This document shows, piece by piece, positions 23,505 through 32,499 of a DNA stretch of 34,623 bases (position 1 is its first letter; every line of letters starts with the position of its first letter). The position numbers were made by a program, and so were the translations under genes. This DNA is from an uncultured Nostoc sp. (lineage in GTDB: Bacteria; Cyanobacteriota; Cyanobacteriia; Cyanobacteriales; Nostocaceae): assembly GCF_937863485.1 (NCBI RefSeq), contig NZ_CALMFY010000229.1, positions 1 to 34,623 of the forward strand, given 5' to 3'. A model generated the notes under the pieces. That model saw nothing but the letters and a program-made list of their open reading frames with translations. It searched no databases and had not been told where the DNA came from.

Positions 23505-25244
23505 TTGCAACCAGTTGACTTTACCACTCTCACAGCTGCTTGTAGCGAAATCCGCGCTAACTGGCTACCATCACGCTTAGAACAGGTTTACCAGCGCGAT
23601 CGCTACACTATTGCTATGGCATTACGCACCCTCAAACAGCGAGATTGGCTAGAGATTTCTTGGCATCCTCAAGCTGCACATATTTGTATTGGCGATCCAC
23701 CACCGCGATCGCCAGATACCTTTACCTTTAGCCAACAACTAATACACCAATTGAGTGGTTTGGCATTGGTGGCTATTGAAGCGATCGCCCCTTGGGAGCG
23801 GGTTATTGATTTGCAATTTGCCCGTCGTCCCGGAGAAAGCGCCCTGTATCATGTCTATGCAGAAATCATGGGCAAGTATAGTAACGTCATTCTCACCGAC
23901 GCCAGCAATATAATTATCACCGCTGCTCATCAAGTCAGTCAGCAACAATCTAGTGTCCGTCCCATCCAAACCGGACAATTTTATGAAACACCACCGAAAC
24001 TGACTGGAACTGTCCCCAGTTTGAGCGAATCCCAACAACGTTGGCAAGAACGGGTAAGTTTAGTGCCAGGAGCAATCAAGCGGCAATTACTAAAAAGTTA
24101 TAGTGGCTTGAGTGCAGCCTTACTAGAGTTAATGCTGCTAGAAGCAAATATTGCACCAGAAACATCCACCGATAGCCTCAACCCCGACGATTGGCAACGG
24201 CTATTTGAGCGCTGGCAAGAATGGCTGCAAGCCTTGGATTCCAGTCAGTTTCAACCCGCTTGGACAAAAGATGGCTACACCGTAATGGGTTGGGGTGGAG
24301 TTGAAAACGTCAAAGATATTCAGGAGTTACTTAACCGCTACTACAGTAACCAGATCAATCAACAGTTATTTTCTCAATTACGCCATCAATTGAGTCAGAA
24401 ATTGAATAATATTCTGACAAAATTACGGAATAAGGCGCAAACCTTTAAGACGCGCTTGCAGCAATCAGATCAAGCCGATGAGTATCGACAAAAAGCTGAT
24501 TTATTGATGGCTCACCTGCAAAACTGGGAACCGGGGATGAAGGAAATTATCCTTTCTGATTTTGATACAAGTTTGCCAGTAGCGATCGCCCTCCAACCAG
24601 ATAAAAATGCTGTCCAAAATGCCCAAAGTCTTTACAAACAGCACCAAAAGCTCAAACGCGCTCGTTCTGCTGTCGAACCGCTACTGTTGTCAGTGCAGAC
24701 AGAAATTGAGTATTTAGAGCAAGTAGAAGCTGCGATCGCTCAGATAGACACCTACCAAACAGCAGAAGATTTGCGAACTTTAGAAGAAATCCGCGAAGAG
24801 TTGATTGGACAAAAGTATCTAGAAGATCCAGAATACCGCAGCCGCAGCGCCAATGAAGTCCCCAGCACCAACTTTCATCGTTACCTTACCCCCAATGGCT
24901 TTGAAGTATTAATTGGTCGCAACAATCGCCAGAATGACCAATTGACCTTTCGTGTAGCTGGGGATTATGACTTATGGTTCCACGCTCAAGAAATTCCAGG
25001 GAGCCATGTACTACTACGTTTAGAACCGGGTGCTGTTGCAGAAGAAGCTGATTTGCAATTTGTAGCTAATCTTGCTGCATACTACAGTCGCGCCCGTCAG
25101 AGTGATCAAGTGCCAGTAATTTACACTCAGCTAAAACACGTTTACAAACCCAAAGGAGCAAAACCGGGAATTGCAATTTACAAGCAGGAGAGCATCCTCT
25201 GGGGAAAACCACAAATGGTCATCATTGGGCATGGGGCAGAATGA
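23505..25244 (+). CDS. rqcH: RqcH/NFACT family ribosome quality control protein
   Basis: Homologue of bacterial RqcH (eukaryotic Rqc2/NEMF), which binds split 50S subunits with stalled nascent chains and recruits tRNA-Ala to add C-terminal alanine tails; older annotations say fibronectin-binding protein. The 579-residue protein has the NFACT-N domain (MQPVDFTTLTAACSEIRANW, QVYQRDRYTIAMALRT), a central coiled coil with HhH region (about 290-430), and the C-terminal NFACT-R domain (VLIGRNNRQNDQLTFRVAGD, YDLWFHAQEIPGSHVLLRL, YYSRARQSDQVPVIYT, KPKGAKPGIAIYKQE). The start is TTG 23505, because no ATG is in frame upstream and MQPVDFTTL is the family's usual first segment. HIP1 sites are frequent, as in native genes. 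Confidence 0.93.
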   Translation: MQPVDFTTLTAACSEIRANWLPSRLEQVYQRDRYTIAMALRTLKQRDWLEISWHPQAAHICIGDPPPRSPDTFTFSQQLIHQLSGLALVAIEAIAPWERVIDLQFARRPGESALYHVYAEIMGKYSNVILTDASNIIITAAHQVSQQQSSVRPIQTGQFYETPPKLTGTVPSLSESQQRWQERVSLVPGAIKRQLLKSYSGLSAALLELMLLEANIAPETSTDSLNPDDWQRLFERWQEWLQALDSSQFQPAWTKDGYTVMGWGGVENVKDIQELLNRYYSNQINQQLFSQLRHQLSQKLNNILTKLRNKAQTFKTRLQQSDQADEYRQKADLLMAHLQNWEPGMKEIILSDFDTSLPVAIALQPDKNAVQNAQSLYKQHQKLKRARSAVEPLLLSVQTEIEYLEQVEAAIAQIDTYQTAEDLRTLEEIREELIGQKYLEDPEYRSRSANEVPSTNFHRYLTPNGFEVLIGRNNRQNDQLTFRVAGDYDLWFHAQEIPGSHVLLRLEPGAVAEEADLQFVANLAAYYSRARQSDQVPVIYTQLKHVYKPKGAKPGIAIYKQESILWGKPQMVIIGHGAE

Positions 25245-25388
25245 AAAATTACATCTTTCCCCTCTGCTGCCCCTCACCTTCCCCATCTATACCCTACAAT
25301 TTGCTGAATTATCCTGATAGATAGAGGCTTATTAGCTTTGTTCATATCTTTTTTTGATGAATATTCAAGAAAAATCTGTGTTGGCTGT

Positions 25389-25509
25389 TACAATATTGTT
25401 AAGAAAAGTTGCCTGTTGCATTTTGGGAACGCGCAATTGGGTTTTAACTCTCTTGAGAAGACAACACAAAAAACATTTTTCAGACCAGCTGTGGGAGGCT
25501 GGTTTTTTT
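25389..25509 (+). ncRNA. Candidate small RNA with promoter-like -10 and intrinsic terminator
   Basis: TACAAT at 25389-25394 is a plausible -10 with only a weak -35 (TTCAAG, 19 bp upstream). About 90 bp later ACCAGC-8 nt-GCTGGT (25484-25503) is followed by a run of seven Ts (25503-25509). Nothing in between is an ORF, which would give an RNA of about 110 nt. It does not contain the Yfr1 motif ACTCCTCACAC, and I cannot assign it to a known family. It could also be part of a longer rqcH 3' UTR. Confidence 0.35.
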
Positions 25510-25675
25510 GTATTTAAGGTGCCGATACATTAGTTATGGCATTCAGACCTCTGATGGAACCAAGGCTTGGGATACTTTTATGTCCCTGGTTGCCACGACT
25601 CGTAACAACTTTAGATTTTAGATTTTAAATTTTAGATAGAAGACCGCGCTGCTTCACCAAAATCCAAAATCGTTC

Positions 25676-25760
25676 GACTGAGCGTAGCCGTACTCCTTCT
25701 CTACGAGACGCTCCGCGAACGGAGAAGCAAGCTACGCGTAGCGTTCCGCAGGAAAGTCCA
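25676..25760. repeat. GC-rich palindromic dispersed repeats
   Basis: TCTCTACGAGACGCTCCGCG, AACGGAGAAGCAAGCTACGC and GTAGCGTTCCGCAGG follow one another, of the same kind as at 2985-3075. Around them, AAAATCCAAAATC and CAATACC short tandem strings fill 25510-26032. I see no gene there. Confidence 0.7.
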
Positions 25761-26032
25761 AAATCCAAAATTGGCAGATGGAGTAACTGCTTGCCCCAAA
25801 TTATTGATTGAGCCGATACCTTTTTGCGTTATTAGTAATCAATAGAGTGGGCATTGGGGACTAGAAAATAGGGATTAGTACCGCAAGGCGGAAGTCAAAA
25901 GTCAAAATGAATACAGCGTAAGCGTTTCGTTGATTTTGAATAGGTTGTTTATTTCCGCCGCGCTGTACTAGGCAGACAAGGAAGAGTTTTTCTAATCCCC
26001 AATACCCAATACCCAATACCCAATGCCCATAA

Positions 26033-27637
26033 ATGGCTCGTACCCCTACATTAAATTTTGATCGTGGCACATTAATTTTGCATCCACCACCACGCGGTAA
26101 AGGTTGGATGGACTATGCTACATGGGATGATAGAGTTCAAAAATTCCGCATTCCAGCAATTAGATACCGATCGCTAGTGGAAACACTACAAGCGGAAGAT
26201 GTTAATTTTATTGATGAGGCGAAGAAATTTTATCCTGTAGATTTGGTTCCCAGTCTGGAAATGGAACCCTATTCTCACCAGACTGAGGCGCTAGCGGCTT
26301 GGAAACTGGCGGGTAGACAAGGGGTCGTTGTGCTTCCCACGGCGGCGGGAAAGACTTATTTGGCGCAAATGGCGATGCAGTCAACGCCACGCACGACGCT
26401 GATTGTAGTGCCAACTTTGGATTTAATGCATCAGTGGTATGCACATTTGGTAGCGGCTTTCCCTGATGCTGAGGTGGGATTGCTGGGGGGTGGTTCGCGG
26501 GATAGAACAGCTATTCTAGTTGCAACTTATGATAGTGCTGCTATTCACGCCGAAACGTTGGGGAATCAATATGGGTTGATTGTTTTTGACGAATGTCATC
26601 ATTTACCGACAGATTTTAATCGGGTGATTGCTGAATATGCGATCGCACCCTATCGACTAGGACTTTCTGCTACACCAGAACGCACTGATGGTAAACACGC
26701 TGACTTAAATATCCTCATTGGTGAAGAAGTATATCGCAAACGCGCTGAAGATTTGGCGGGGAAAGCGTTAGCAGAACATGAAATTGTCCAAATTAAGGTA
26801 AAGTTATCCCAACTTGAGCGGGAAAGATACAACCAGTTAATTCAAACGCGCAACGACTTTTTGAAGCAATCAAAAATTTCTTTAGGGAGTTTGCAAGGTT
26901 GGCAAATGTTCGTGCAAATGAGTGCGCGATCGCAACCTGGACGGAGAGCTATGTTAGCGCACCGGGAAGCGAAAGATATCGCTTTGGGGACTGATGGTAA
27001 ATTGCGAATTCTGGTTAATTTATTGGCAGAACATTATCCGGCAAGAATTTTAATTTTTACTGCGGATAATGCGACGGTTTACCGCATTTCTCAAGAGTTG
27101 CTAATTCCAGCAATTACTCATCAAACTCCTGTGAAGGAACGGCATGAGATATTAACAAAGTTTCGAGAGGGTAAATATAATACTTTGGTTGCTTCTCATG
27201 TGTTGAATGAAGGTGTTGATGTGCCGGCGGCTTCTGTGGCAATTATTTTATCGGGAACTGGTTCGGCTAGGGAGTATACTCAGCGGTTGGGGAGGGTTTT
27301 ACGGAAGGGGAATATTGAGAATAAGCAGGCGATTTTATATGAGGTAGTGGCGGAGGATACGAGTGAGGAGGGGACTTCGGCTAGGCGAAGAGGTGTGGAA
27401 AGAGAAAACGAACCGCAGAGGCACGGAGGACGCAGAGAGGAGGAGGAGAAGAAAGAGAAGTTACAGGTTGTGTACGGGAGTGGAAAGGAAAGGAATTTGA
27501 AGGTTGCGGAACAGTTAGAAATTAATTATTCAATCCAAAATCCAAAATCTAAAATCCAAAATTCAGATGTTACCAACAGAGTTACTGATGCATCGCCAAA
27601 ACGGGGAGGAGATTATTCCGAAGAGACTGAAGATTGA
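26033..27637 (+). CDS. XPB/Rad25-like superfamily 2 DNA helicase
   Basis: ATP-driven DNA translocase or helicase of the XPB type, thought to work in DNA repair with the nuclease encoded next. The 534-residue protein has an N-terminal damage-recognition-like region (1-75), motif I PTAAGKT (102-108), motif II DECH (186-189), motif III SATPERTDG (212-220), and the second RecA domain with LIFTADN, VLNEGVDVPAA and YTQRLGRVLRKG. After YEVVAEDTSEEG the tail is unusual: RENEPQRHGGRREEEEKKEK and NPKSKIQNSD are translations of common intergenic repeats, placed around a normal-looking KLQVVYGSGKERNLKVAEQL. The final 71 bp overlap the next gene in another frame, which indicates translational coupling. 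Confidence 0.9.
   Translation: MARTPTLNFDRGTLILHPPPRGKGWMDYATWDDRVQKFRIPAIRYRSLVETLQAEDVNFIDEAKKFYPVDLVPSLEMEPYSHQTEALAAWKLAGRQGVVVLPTAAGKTYLAQMAMQSTPRTTLIVVPTLDLMHQWYAHLVAAFPDAEVGLLGGGSRDRTAILVATYDSAAIHAETLGNQYGLIVFDECHHLPTDFNRVIAEYAIAPYRLGLSATPERTDGKHADLNILIGEEVYRKRAEDLAGKALAEHEIVQIKVKLSQLERERYNQLIQTRNDFLKQSKISLGSLQGWQMFVQMSARSQPGRRAMLAHREAKDIALGTDGKLRILVNLLAEHYPARILIFTADNATVYRISQELLIPAITHQTPVKERHEILTKFREGKYNTLVASHVLNEGVDVPAASVAIILSGTGSAREYTQRLGRVLRKGNIENKQAILYEVVAEDTSEEGTSARRRGVERENEPQRHGGRREEEEKKEKLQVVYGSGKERNLKVAEQLEINYSIQNPKSKIQNSDVTNRVTDASPKRGGDYSEETED
27408..27570. repeat. Two intergenic-type repeats absorbed into the helicase 3' end
   Basis: ACGAACCGCAGAGGCACGGA and the following GGACGCAGAGAGGAGG (27408-27445) belong to the same family as the MITE cores at 3179 and 21015. 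CCAAAATCCAAAATCTAAAA (27536-27562) is the same string seen at 25660-25770. Both keep the helicase frame open. Confidence 0.7.
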
Positions 27638-28781
27638 TCAGAAAACTTCGGAGTTGGCGATTGAGTTAATTAATTATTTTCAATCAGCGGTGGGGAAGAC
27701 TCAGGGTGTGCTTGAGCGACAGCTGACTGATTTTGAAGGAGATTCTACAGATTATCGGGTGAAGCGGGGATTAGCTTATATTCTCAAAAGCAGTTTTTGC
27801 ACTTTTGAGGTAATTAGTCCTCTGGAACCACAAATGTTAAGAGAACGGGTATTTTCGTTGGCTTCAAAGTCTGTTTCTAGTCGGGAATCAACACAAGTTA
27901 CTCTTAGTAAAGTTGCTGATGAGTTAACTCAAGAACTTGAACGGGAAGTTTTATTAGAACAGGTTCGGAATGGATTATATGCTGATTTATCGGAAAATAA
28001 GATTTTGACTGTTTTTGATGCACCAACAGCGCCAGATTTGTTAAATCGATATAACTTATCTCAGGTGCAGGGTGTATTTTATAAAGCCAGTCAACTGATG
28101 TTAAATGCTCATCGCAATGTTCCGGGAGAATATAAGCTGTTGTTTCGCTATCTAAAGTTGTTTCAATTGATGGCTTATATTGAGGGCGATGCTGACCACG
28201 GGTTTACAATTACCATTGACGGGCCGACGAGTTTGTTTAATCCTAGTACGCGTTATGGGTTAGCGATCGCTAAACTTATTCCCGCTTTACTTCACGTTAC
28301 CAAATGGAGTCTTTCGTCCATTCTCCAAAGCCGCGACGCCTATACAAATACTTGGAAAACTGGACGTTTCACTCTTAATTCTGAATGTGGTTTGGTATCC
28401 CATTATCCACCAGGAAAGCCCTACGATAGTATGCTAGAAGCATCCTTTGCTGATAAGTGGGATGCGTTGAAAAGTGGTTGGGCGTTAGAGCGAGAAGTTG
28501 ATTTGATCCCAATCCCCGGTAGTGTGATGATTCCTGATTTTCGCTTGGTACATTCTGATGGACGCACCTTCTTATTAGAAATTGTTGGTTATTGGCGGCC
28601 AGAATATTTACAAAAGAAGTTTTCTCAGGTGCGACGGGCTGAACGTGACGACTTAATTTTGGCAATTTCCGAGCGCCTTAATTTAGAAAAGGCGGGAGTA
28701 AAATTAAATGATGTTCCTGCGAGAATTGTTTGGTTTAAAGATAAGTTATTGCCGAAAGCTGTATTAGCTGTAATGGATTGA
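27567..28781 (+). CDS. DUF790 family nuclease, Bax1-like partner of XPB
   Basis: In archaea, Bax1 (DUF790) binds XPB and is a structure-specific endonuclease that cuts DNA bubbles and forks. The 404-residue protein begins MLPTELLMHRQNGEEIIPKR, as is typical, with a helical central region (YRVKRGLAYIL, VQGVFYKASQLMLNA, EYKLLFRYLKLFQLM). Its C-terminal nuclease core has SFADKWDAL, IPDFRLVHSDGRTFLLEIVG (Asp324, Glu338) and a Lys-rich segment (YLQKKFSQVRRAERDDLIL). The start overlaps the helicase gene by 71 bp, so the two are almost certainly co-translated. The pair is the same gene order as archaeal xpb-bax1. Activity of the cyanobacterial protein is inferred. Confidence 0.88.
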   Translation: MLPTELLMHRQNGEEIIPKRLKIDQKTSELAIELINYFQSAVGKTQGVLERQLTDFEGDSTDYRVKRGLAYILKSSFCTFEVISPLEPQMLRERVFSLASKSVSSRESTQVTLSKVADELTQELEREVLLEQVRNGLYADLSENKILTVFDAPTAPDLLNRYNLSQVQGVFYKASQLMLNAHRNVPGEYKLLFRYLKLFQLMAYIEGDADHGFTITIDGPTSLFNPSTRYGLAIAKLIPALLHVTKWSLSSILQSRDAYTNTWKTGRFTLNSECGLVSHYPPGKPYDSMLEASFADKWDALKSGWALEREVDLIPIPGSVMIPDFRLVHSDGRTFLLEIVGYWRPEYLQKKFSQVRRAERDDLILAISERLNLEKAGVKLNDVPARIVWFKDKLLPKAVLAVMD

Positions 28782-28795
28782 TTAAGGAAAATGAG

Positions 28796-28981
28796 ATGAA
28801 AAGTATAGTAACAATTGCCACAGTTACCAAAGATGGTAAAATCACAGCGTAATTACCACCGCATATTGCAGAAGGTGAACATCAGATGGTTATGCTAAAT
28901 AGCAAAGTGGTAAAGATGATCTCAGTAGTGAGGGGTACAGCTTATCTATCTATCCAAGCTTTCCAAGTTTGGGCAACATAA
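28796..28981 (+). pseudogene. Small antitoxin-like gene with an in-frame stop
   Basis: ATG 28796 reads MKSIVTIATVTKDGKITA, then TAA at 28850-28852, then LPPHIAEGEHQMVML and an unrelated-looking tail to TAA 28979-28981. The intact pattern (T)V(T)xDGKITxxLPPxIxxGEH is that of small cyanobacterial antitoxin-type proteins. The stop stands where homologues as I remember have Gln, consistent with a CAA-to-TAA change. No toxin gene follows. Confidence 0.5.
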
Positions 28982-29038
28982 CTCTGTAACGACTGTCCAA
29001 TAGCGTTAAGCTAGAAAAAATTTAGTTTAATATTAGTG

Positions 29039-29884
29039 ATGCCTAATATTCAAGAACACGTAAACACTCTCGTTACGAAATTTGTTCCATTTTATAGATT
29101 TCTTCGTCTACAAGAACTCACAATTGATAAAAATAATTCCCTCCAAACAGAAATTAATAGTAACTCAATTAAAGTTCTCAGTTGGAATATTGCTAAACAA
29201 AACTATAATAAAACTTGGTTAAAAGATTTTTCAACAATAGTTGAAACTTACCAACCCAACCTCATATTTTTACAAGAGTTTTCTCTAAAGTTAGAAGCAG
29301 ATAAATTAGAAAATTGGCTGAAAATGAATTGGAATTTTGCCCCGAACTTTGTAGATATTCATCATCAAATTTATTCGGGAATTTTCACAGCAGCGACAAT
29401 CAGTCCTGTTACAAAAAAAGTTATAACTACTAAACATTATGAGCCAATTGTTAGAACTCCTAAAATTTCTTTAGTTACAGAGTATCTGCTATCTGATAAA
29501 AGTACAACTCTTCTGACAATAAATAGTCATTTTATCAATTTCGTAGATTTAAATAAATTTAAAATACAATTAAATGAATTAGAGCTAGTGTTATCTACAC
29601 ATTGTGGGCCAATAATATTTTCAGGAGATTTCAATACTTGGAATCAAAAAAGAGCAGTTATCCTCAATCAAGTAACAACTCAATTGGGATTAACGCCAGT
29701 AATTTTCGCACCTCATGAGCAGGAGAAAATTAAACGCTTCCTGTTATCACCCCCTTTAGATCATATCTTTTATCGAAATCTCAGTGTGAAGAAAGCCAGT
29801 GCTAAGGTGCTAGACCAAATTTGTTCATCCGATCATAAGCCATTGCTGGCAGAATTTACTTATATCAATCCTCAAAAAAATTAA
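29039..29884 (+). CDS. Endonuclease/exonuclease/phosphatase (EEP) family protein
   Basis: A metal-dependent phosphodiesterase of the DNase I/sphingomyelinase fold. The 281-residue protein shows the EEP motifs in order: VLSWNIAKQN (Asn), LIFLQEFS (Glu), INSHFINF, IIFSGDFNTWNQKR (Asp and Asn), PPLDHIFYRNL and SSDHKPLLAEF (Asp-His). ATG 29039 is chosen over the adjacent GTG 29036. There is no signal peptide. The gene ends one base before a cardiolipin synthase-type gene on the same strand, so a membrane-lipid or phosphodiester substrate is an attractive guess, but the substrate cannot be read from the sequence. Confidence 0.88.
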   Translation: MPNIQEHVNTLVTKFVPFYRFLRLQELTIDKNNSLQTEINSNSIKVLSWNIAKQNYNKTWLKDFSTIVETYQPNLIFLQEFSLKLEADKLENWLKMNWNFAPNFVDIHHQIYSGIFTAATISPVTKKVITTKHYEPIVRTPKISLVTEYLLSDKSTTLLTINSHFINFVDLNKFKIQLNELELVLSTHCGPIIFSGDFNTWNQKRAVILNQVTTQLGLTPVIFAPHEQEKIKRFLLSPPLDHIFYRNLSVKKASAKVLDQICSSDHKPLLAEFTYINPQKN

Positions 29885-29885
29885 A

Positions 29886-31328
29886 ATGCTTGTAGATGCT
29901 GGTGTTTTAGCTATTTTTAGCACAACTACAGTTGTTGTTCATGTCGTGGGAGTTGCACATGCAGCCCATGCAGTGATGAATGTACGTTCTTCCCAAGGGG
30001 CAATAGCCTGGAGCATTTCTCTAATTACCTTTCCCTGGCTAGCTATTCCGTTGTATTGGATTTTAGGAAGAACTAAATTTCATGGATATGCTGAAACACT
30101 GCGCTCAGTCTATGCACAACACTACAACCTTATTCAGCCGATTTATAGTGACCTTATTAAATTTCAGGTTGCGCCACCAGATAATCTAGCCGAGTTGCAA
30201 CCATTAGCGAAGGCTTTTACAGAAATTCCTTTCACATCAGGTAATGCTGCCGAATTACTAATTGATGGTCAGCAAACCTTTGAAGCGATGCTGAAAAAGA
30301 TTGCATCGGCGACAAATTATATTTTGTTCCAATTCTATACTGTTAACGATGACCAAGCTGGTAATGAGTTTAAAGAAGCATTGATTGCTAAAGCCAAGCA
30401 AGGAATAAACATCTACTTTCTCTACGATGAAATTGGTTCCAAGAAAATATCTCGCCCTTATATCGAGTCTTTAGAACAGCATGGAATTGCAGTAAGTGCA
30501 TTTAACACCACCCAAGGTCAAGGTAATCGGCTCCAATATAATTTTCGCAATCATCGGAAAATTTTGGTGGTGGATGGAGAAATAGCATTTGTCGGTGGAC
30601 TGAATATTGGTGACGAATATTTAGGAAAAAATCCTCGCTTGAGTCCCTGGCGTGACACCCACATGATGCTCGAAGGCCCAACTGTACAAAGCCTACAAAA
30701 TTCCTTTGTACGAGATTGGTATTGGGCGACTCGAAAACTTCTCGAAGTTAATTGGCAGGTAAAAATTAATCAGGAAACTAATCAAACTGCATTCATTCTT
30801 CCTACAGGCCCCGCAGATACGCTACCAGCTTGTAAGCTTTTTTTCGTCGAACTAATTAATCAAGCTCAAACTCATCTCTGGATTGCTAGTCCATATTTTG
30901 TACCGGACGAGGCAACATTGTCAGCCTTAAAACTGGCAGCAATGCGAGGTGTAGATGTGCGAATTCTCTTACCAAATCGACCCGATCACTTATTTGTTTA
31001 TTTATGTTCCTTCTCTTACTACACCGAAATGGAAAAAATCGGTATCAAGTTGTATCGTTACAAAAATGGGTTTATGCACCAGAAAATTATAGTCATTGAT
31101 GAGAATATAGCAGGGGTAGGAACTGTTAACTTAGATAGTCGCTCTTTTTCCCTCAACTTTGAAGTTATGGGTTTTGTTACCGAGCCTCGGTTTGTCCAAA
31201 GTGTGAAAAAGATGTTAGAGGATGATTTAGCTGTCTGTGTTCCTGTTGATCTTGATGAGTACGATAAAAAACCTTTTTGGTTCAAGTTAGCTGTGAGAGT
31301 GTCTCGATTGCTGACTCCTTTACTTTAA
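29886..31328 (+). CDS. cls: Cardiolipin synthase-type phospholipase D family protein
   Basis: Probably condenses phosphatidyl groups to make cardiolipin, or acts as another phosphatidyltransferase in the membrane. The 480-residue protein has two N-terminal TM helices (AGVLAIFSTTTVVVHVVGVA and GAIAWSISLITFPWLAIPLY) and two HKD catalytic motifs: NHRKILVVDGEIAFVGGLN (His223) and HQKIIVIDENIAGVGTVNLD (His398), with SRSFSLNFEV behind the second. Length and order fit ClsA. ATG 29886 starts one base after the preceding stop codon, which indicates co-translation with the EEP gene. Confidence 0.93.
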   Translation: MLVDAGVLAIFSTTTVVVHVVGVAHAAHAVMNVRSSQGAIAWSISLITFPWLAIPLYWILGRTKFHGYAETLRSVYAQHYNLIQPIYSDLIKFQVAPPDNLAELQPLAKAFTEIPFTSGNAAELLIDGQQTFEAMLKKIASATNYILFQFYTVNDDQAGNEFKEALIAKAKQGINIYFLYDEIGSKKISRPYIESLEQHGIAVSAFNTTQGQGNRLQYNFRNHRKILVVDGEIAFVGGLNIGDEYLGKNPRLSPWRDTHMMLEGPTVQSLQNSFVRDWYWATRKLLEVNWQVKINQETNQTAFILPTGPADTLPACKLFFVELINQAQTHLWIASPYFVPDEATLSALKLAAMRGVDVRILLPNRPDHLFVYLCSFSYYTEMEKIGIKLYRYKNGFMHQKIIVIDENIAGVGTVNLDSRSFSLNFEVMGFVTEPRFVQSVKKMLEDDLAVCVPVDLDEYDKKPFWFKLAVRVSRLLTPLL

Positions 31329-31398
31329 TTACTAATAATTGCCTTTACCTTTAAATCGGGAAATTTCCATATCTGCTAAAAACTTCTCTACAATCCCA

Positions 31399-31529
31399 AT
31401 ATGCTTGGGTTAAAGATATTTGTAGGTTGGGTTGAACGAAGTGAAACCCAACAAACCACGAAAAATGTTGGGTTTCGTTCCTCAACCCAACCTACGCTGG
31501 TTTTGGTTTTTGGCTTTAACCAAGCGTAT
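31399..31529. repeat. Nested inverted-repeat dispersed element
   Basis: The outer arms ATGCTTGGGTTAAAG and CTTTAACCAAGCGTAT surround an inner pair, GTAGGTTGGGTTGA (31422-31435) and TCAACCCAACCTAC (31482-31495). The inner unit (GTTGGGTTTCGTTCCTCAAC) is a widespread cyanobacterial repeat. It sits between convergent genes and may serve as a bidirectional stop. Confidence 0.75.
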
Positions 31530-31547
31530 TGTCTGCAATGCCACTGA

Positions 31548-32240
31548 CTAACTCCAAACACTTTTGCGTTCCCAATACTCGGCAACTCTTTTTTCCCACT
31601 GCTCCCAGTAATCTTTGATGAGTGCTGATTCAAACCAAAATATCTCTGCTGGCATTTCTGGAATCGCTACTACCAACAGAGCGTGCTTTAGCTGAATGCC
31701 GTAATCTCGATAATACTCGTTAGCTGCTCCTATGTACGCTGTAAGTTGCAGTGGATGTTCATATAAATGCTCAATTGAGCCTTTGGGTTTGTCTGCTGTT
31801 TTCCACTCGCAAATACAGGGAATACCTTGATAGCTGGCAATACAATCAACTTTGCCAGAATAGCTCAAATCATGATGAAAAACAGAGCCTTCCACGAGTC
31901 TAACTGTGTCGATTTGTTGTAAAACTGGCTTGATACTCTCCCAATAAGGGCGACTCGCTTCGGAACAAACAGGGTTTTGTCCAAGGAGGTAGCGCTCAAT
32001 TTGTTTGTGTGTTTGGGTTCCCCGACGACTAGCAGATGTAGTAATGCGGGTAGCTTCTTCTGTACCAACACGCGCTTTCCAGTTTGATAATCTGTCTCGG
32101 TCTGCTTGTGATTTGGTGGCATTAAGTATTGTAGTCACGCTGGGAAAGCGATTTCCCTTGGCATCTACATAATATTGTTTACCATTTTCTCTTTTGGATG
32201 TGGCATTAATCCGTGGTAGCAGTTGGGTATCAGATTGCAT
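31548..32240 (-). CDS. PD-(D/E)XK nuclease, MGME1-like exonuclease family
   Basis: A single-strand DNA exonuclease-type protein related to the RecB nuclease/MGME1 group. From ATG 32240 it has 230 residues. Visible features are FPSVTTILNAT, RGTQTHKQIERYL (His78, Glu82), SYSGKVDCIASY (Asp132), CICEWKTADKP (Glu145, Lys147) and EHPLQLTAYIGAANE (the conserved Gln of motif QxxxY). These make a complete nuclease active site. An in-frame GTG at 32294 would add 18 residues. It is convergent with cls and not in an operon. A role in DNA repair, phage-derived recombination or plasmid processing cannot be separated from sequence alone. Confidence 0.85.
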   Translation of the reverse strand: MQSDTQLLPRINATSKRENGKQYYVDAKGNRFPSVTTILNATKSQADRDRLSNWKARVGTEEATRITTSASRRGTQTHKQIERYLLGQNPVCSEASRPYWESIKPVLQQIDTVRLVEGSVFHHDLSYSGKVDCIASYQGIPCICEWKTADKPKGSIEHLYEHPLQLTAYIGAANEYYRDYGIQLKHALLVVAIPEMPAEIFWFESALIKDYWEQWEKRVAEYWERKSVWS

Positions 32241-32499
32241 CAGTTGGTATGTTGACTTTGAGATTCCCTCAAGAAGGAAAGTGAATAAAACCACTTTCTA
32301 TTGTAAGGAATGGGGCTGCGGGTAAGGGTTTGTTACAGTGGAAAATGTAACTTTTATCGGTTATTCCTTCAAATCATCCGCCTCTATCTCCTGTGGTTCC
32401 AGCAATTTTTTGCGTAGGTGTAGCGCAACTCAGGCATTGCTTCACCTCAAAGTAGCAAAATTCAAGTTCTCAGCCTCAACGTTCAAGTTTTTATCTCGA

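Noticed and set aside
25389..25509. Yfr1 small RNA
   Set aside because: The conserved ACTCCTCACAC loop of Yfr1 is absent.
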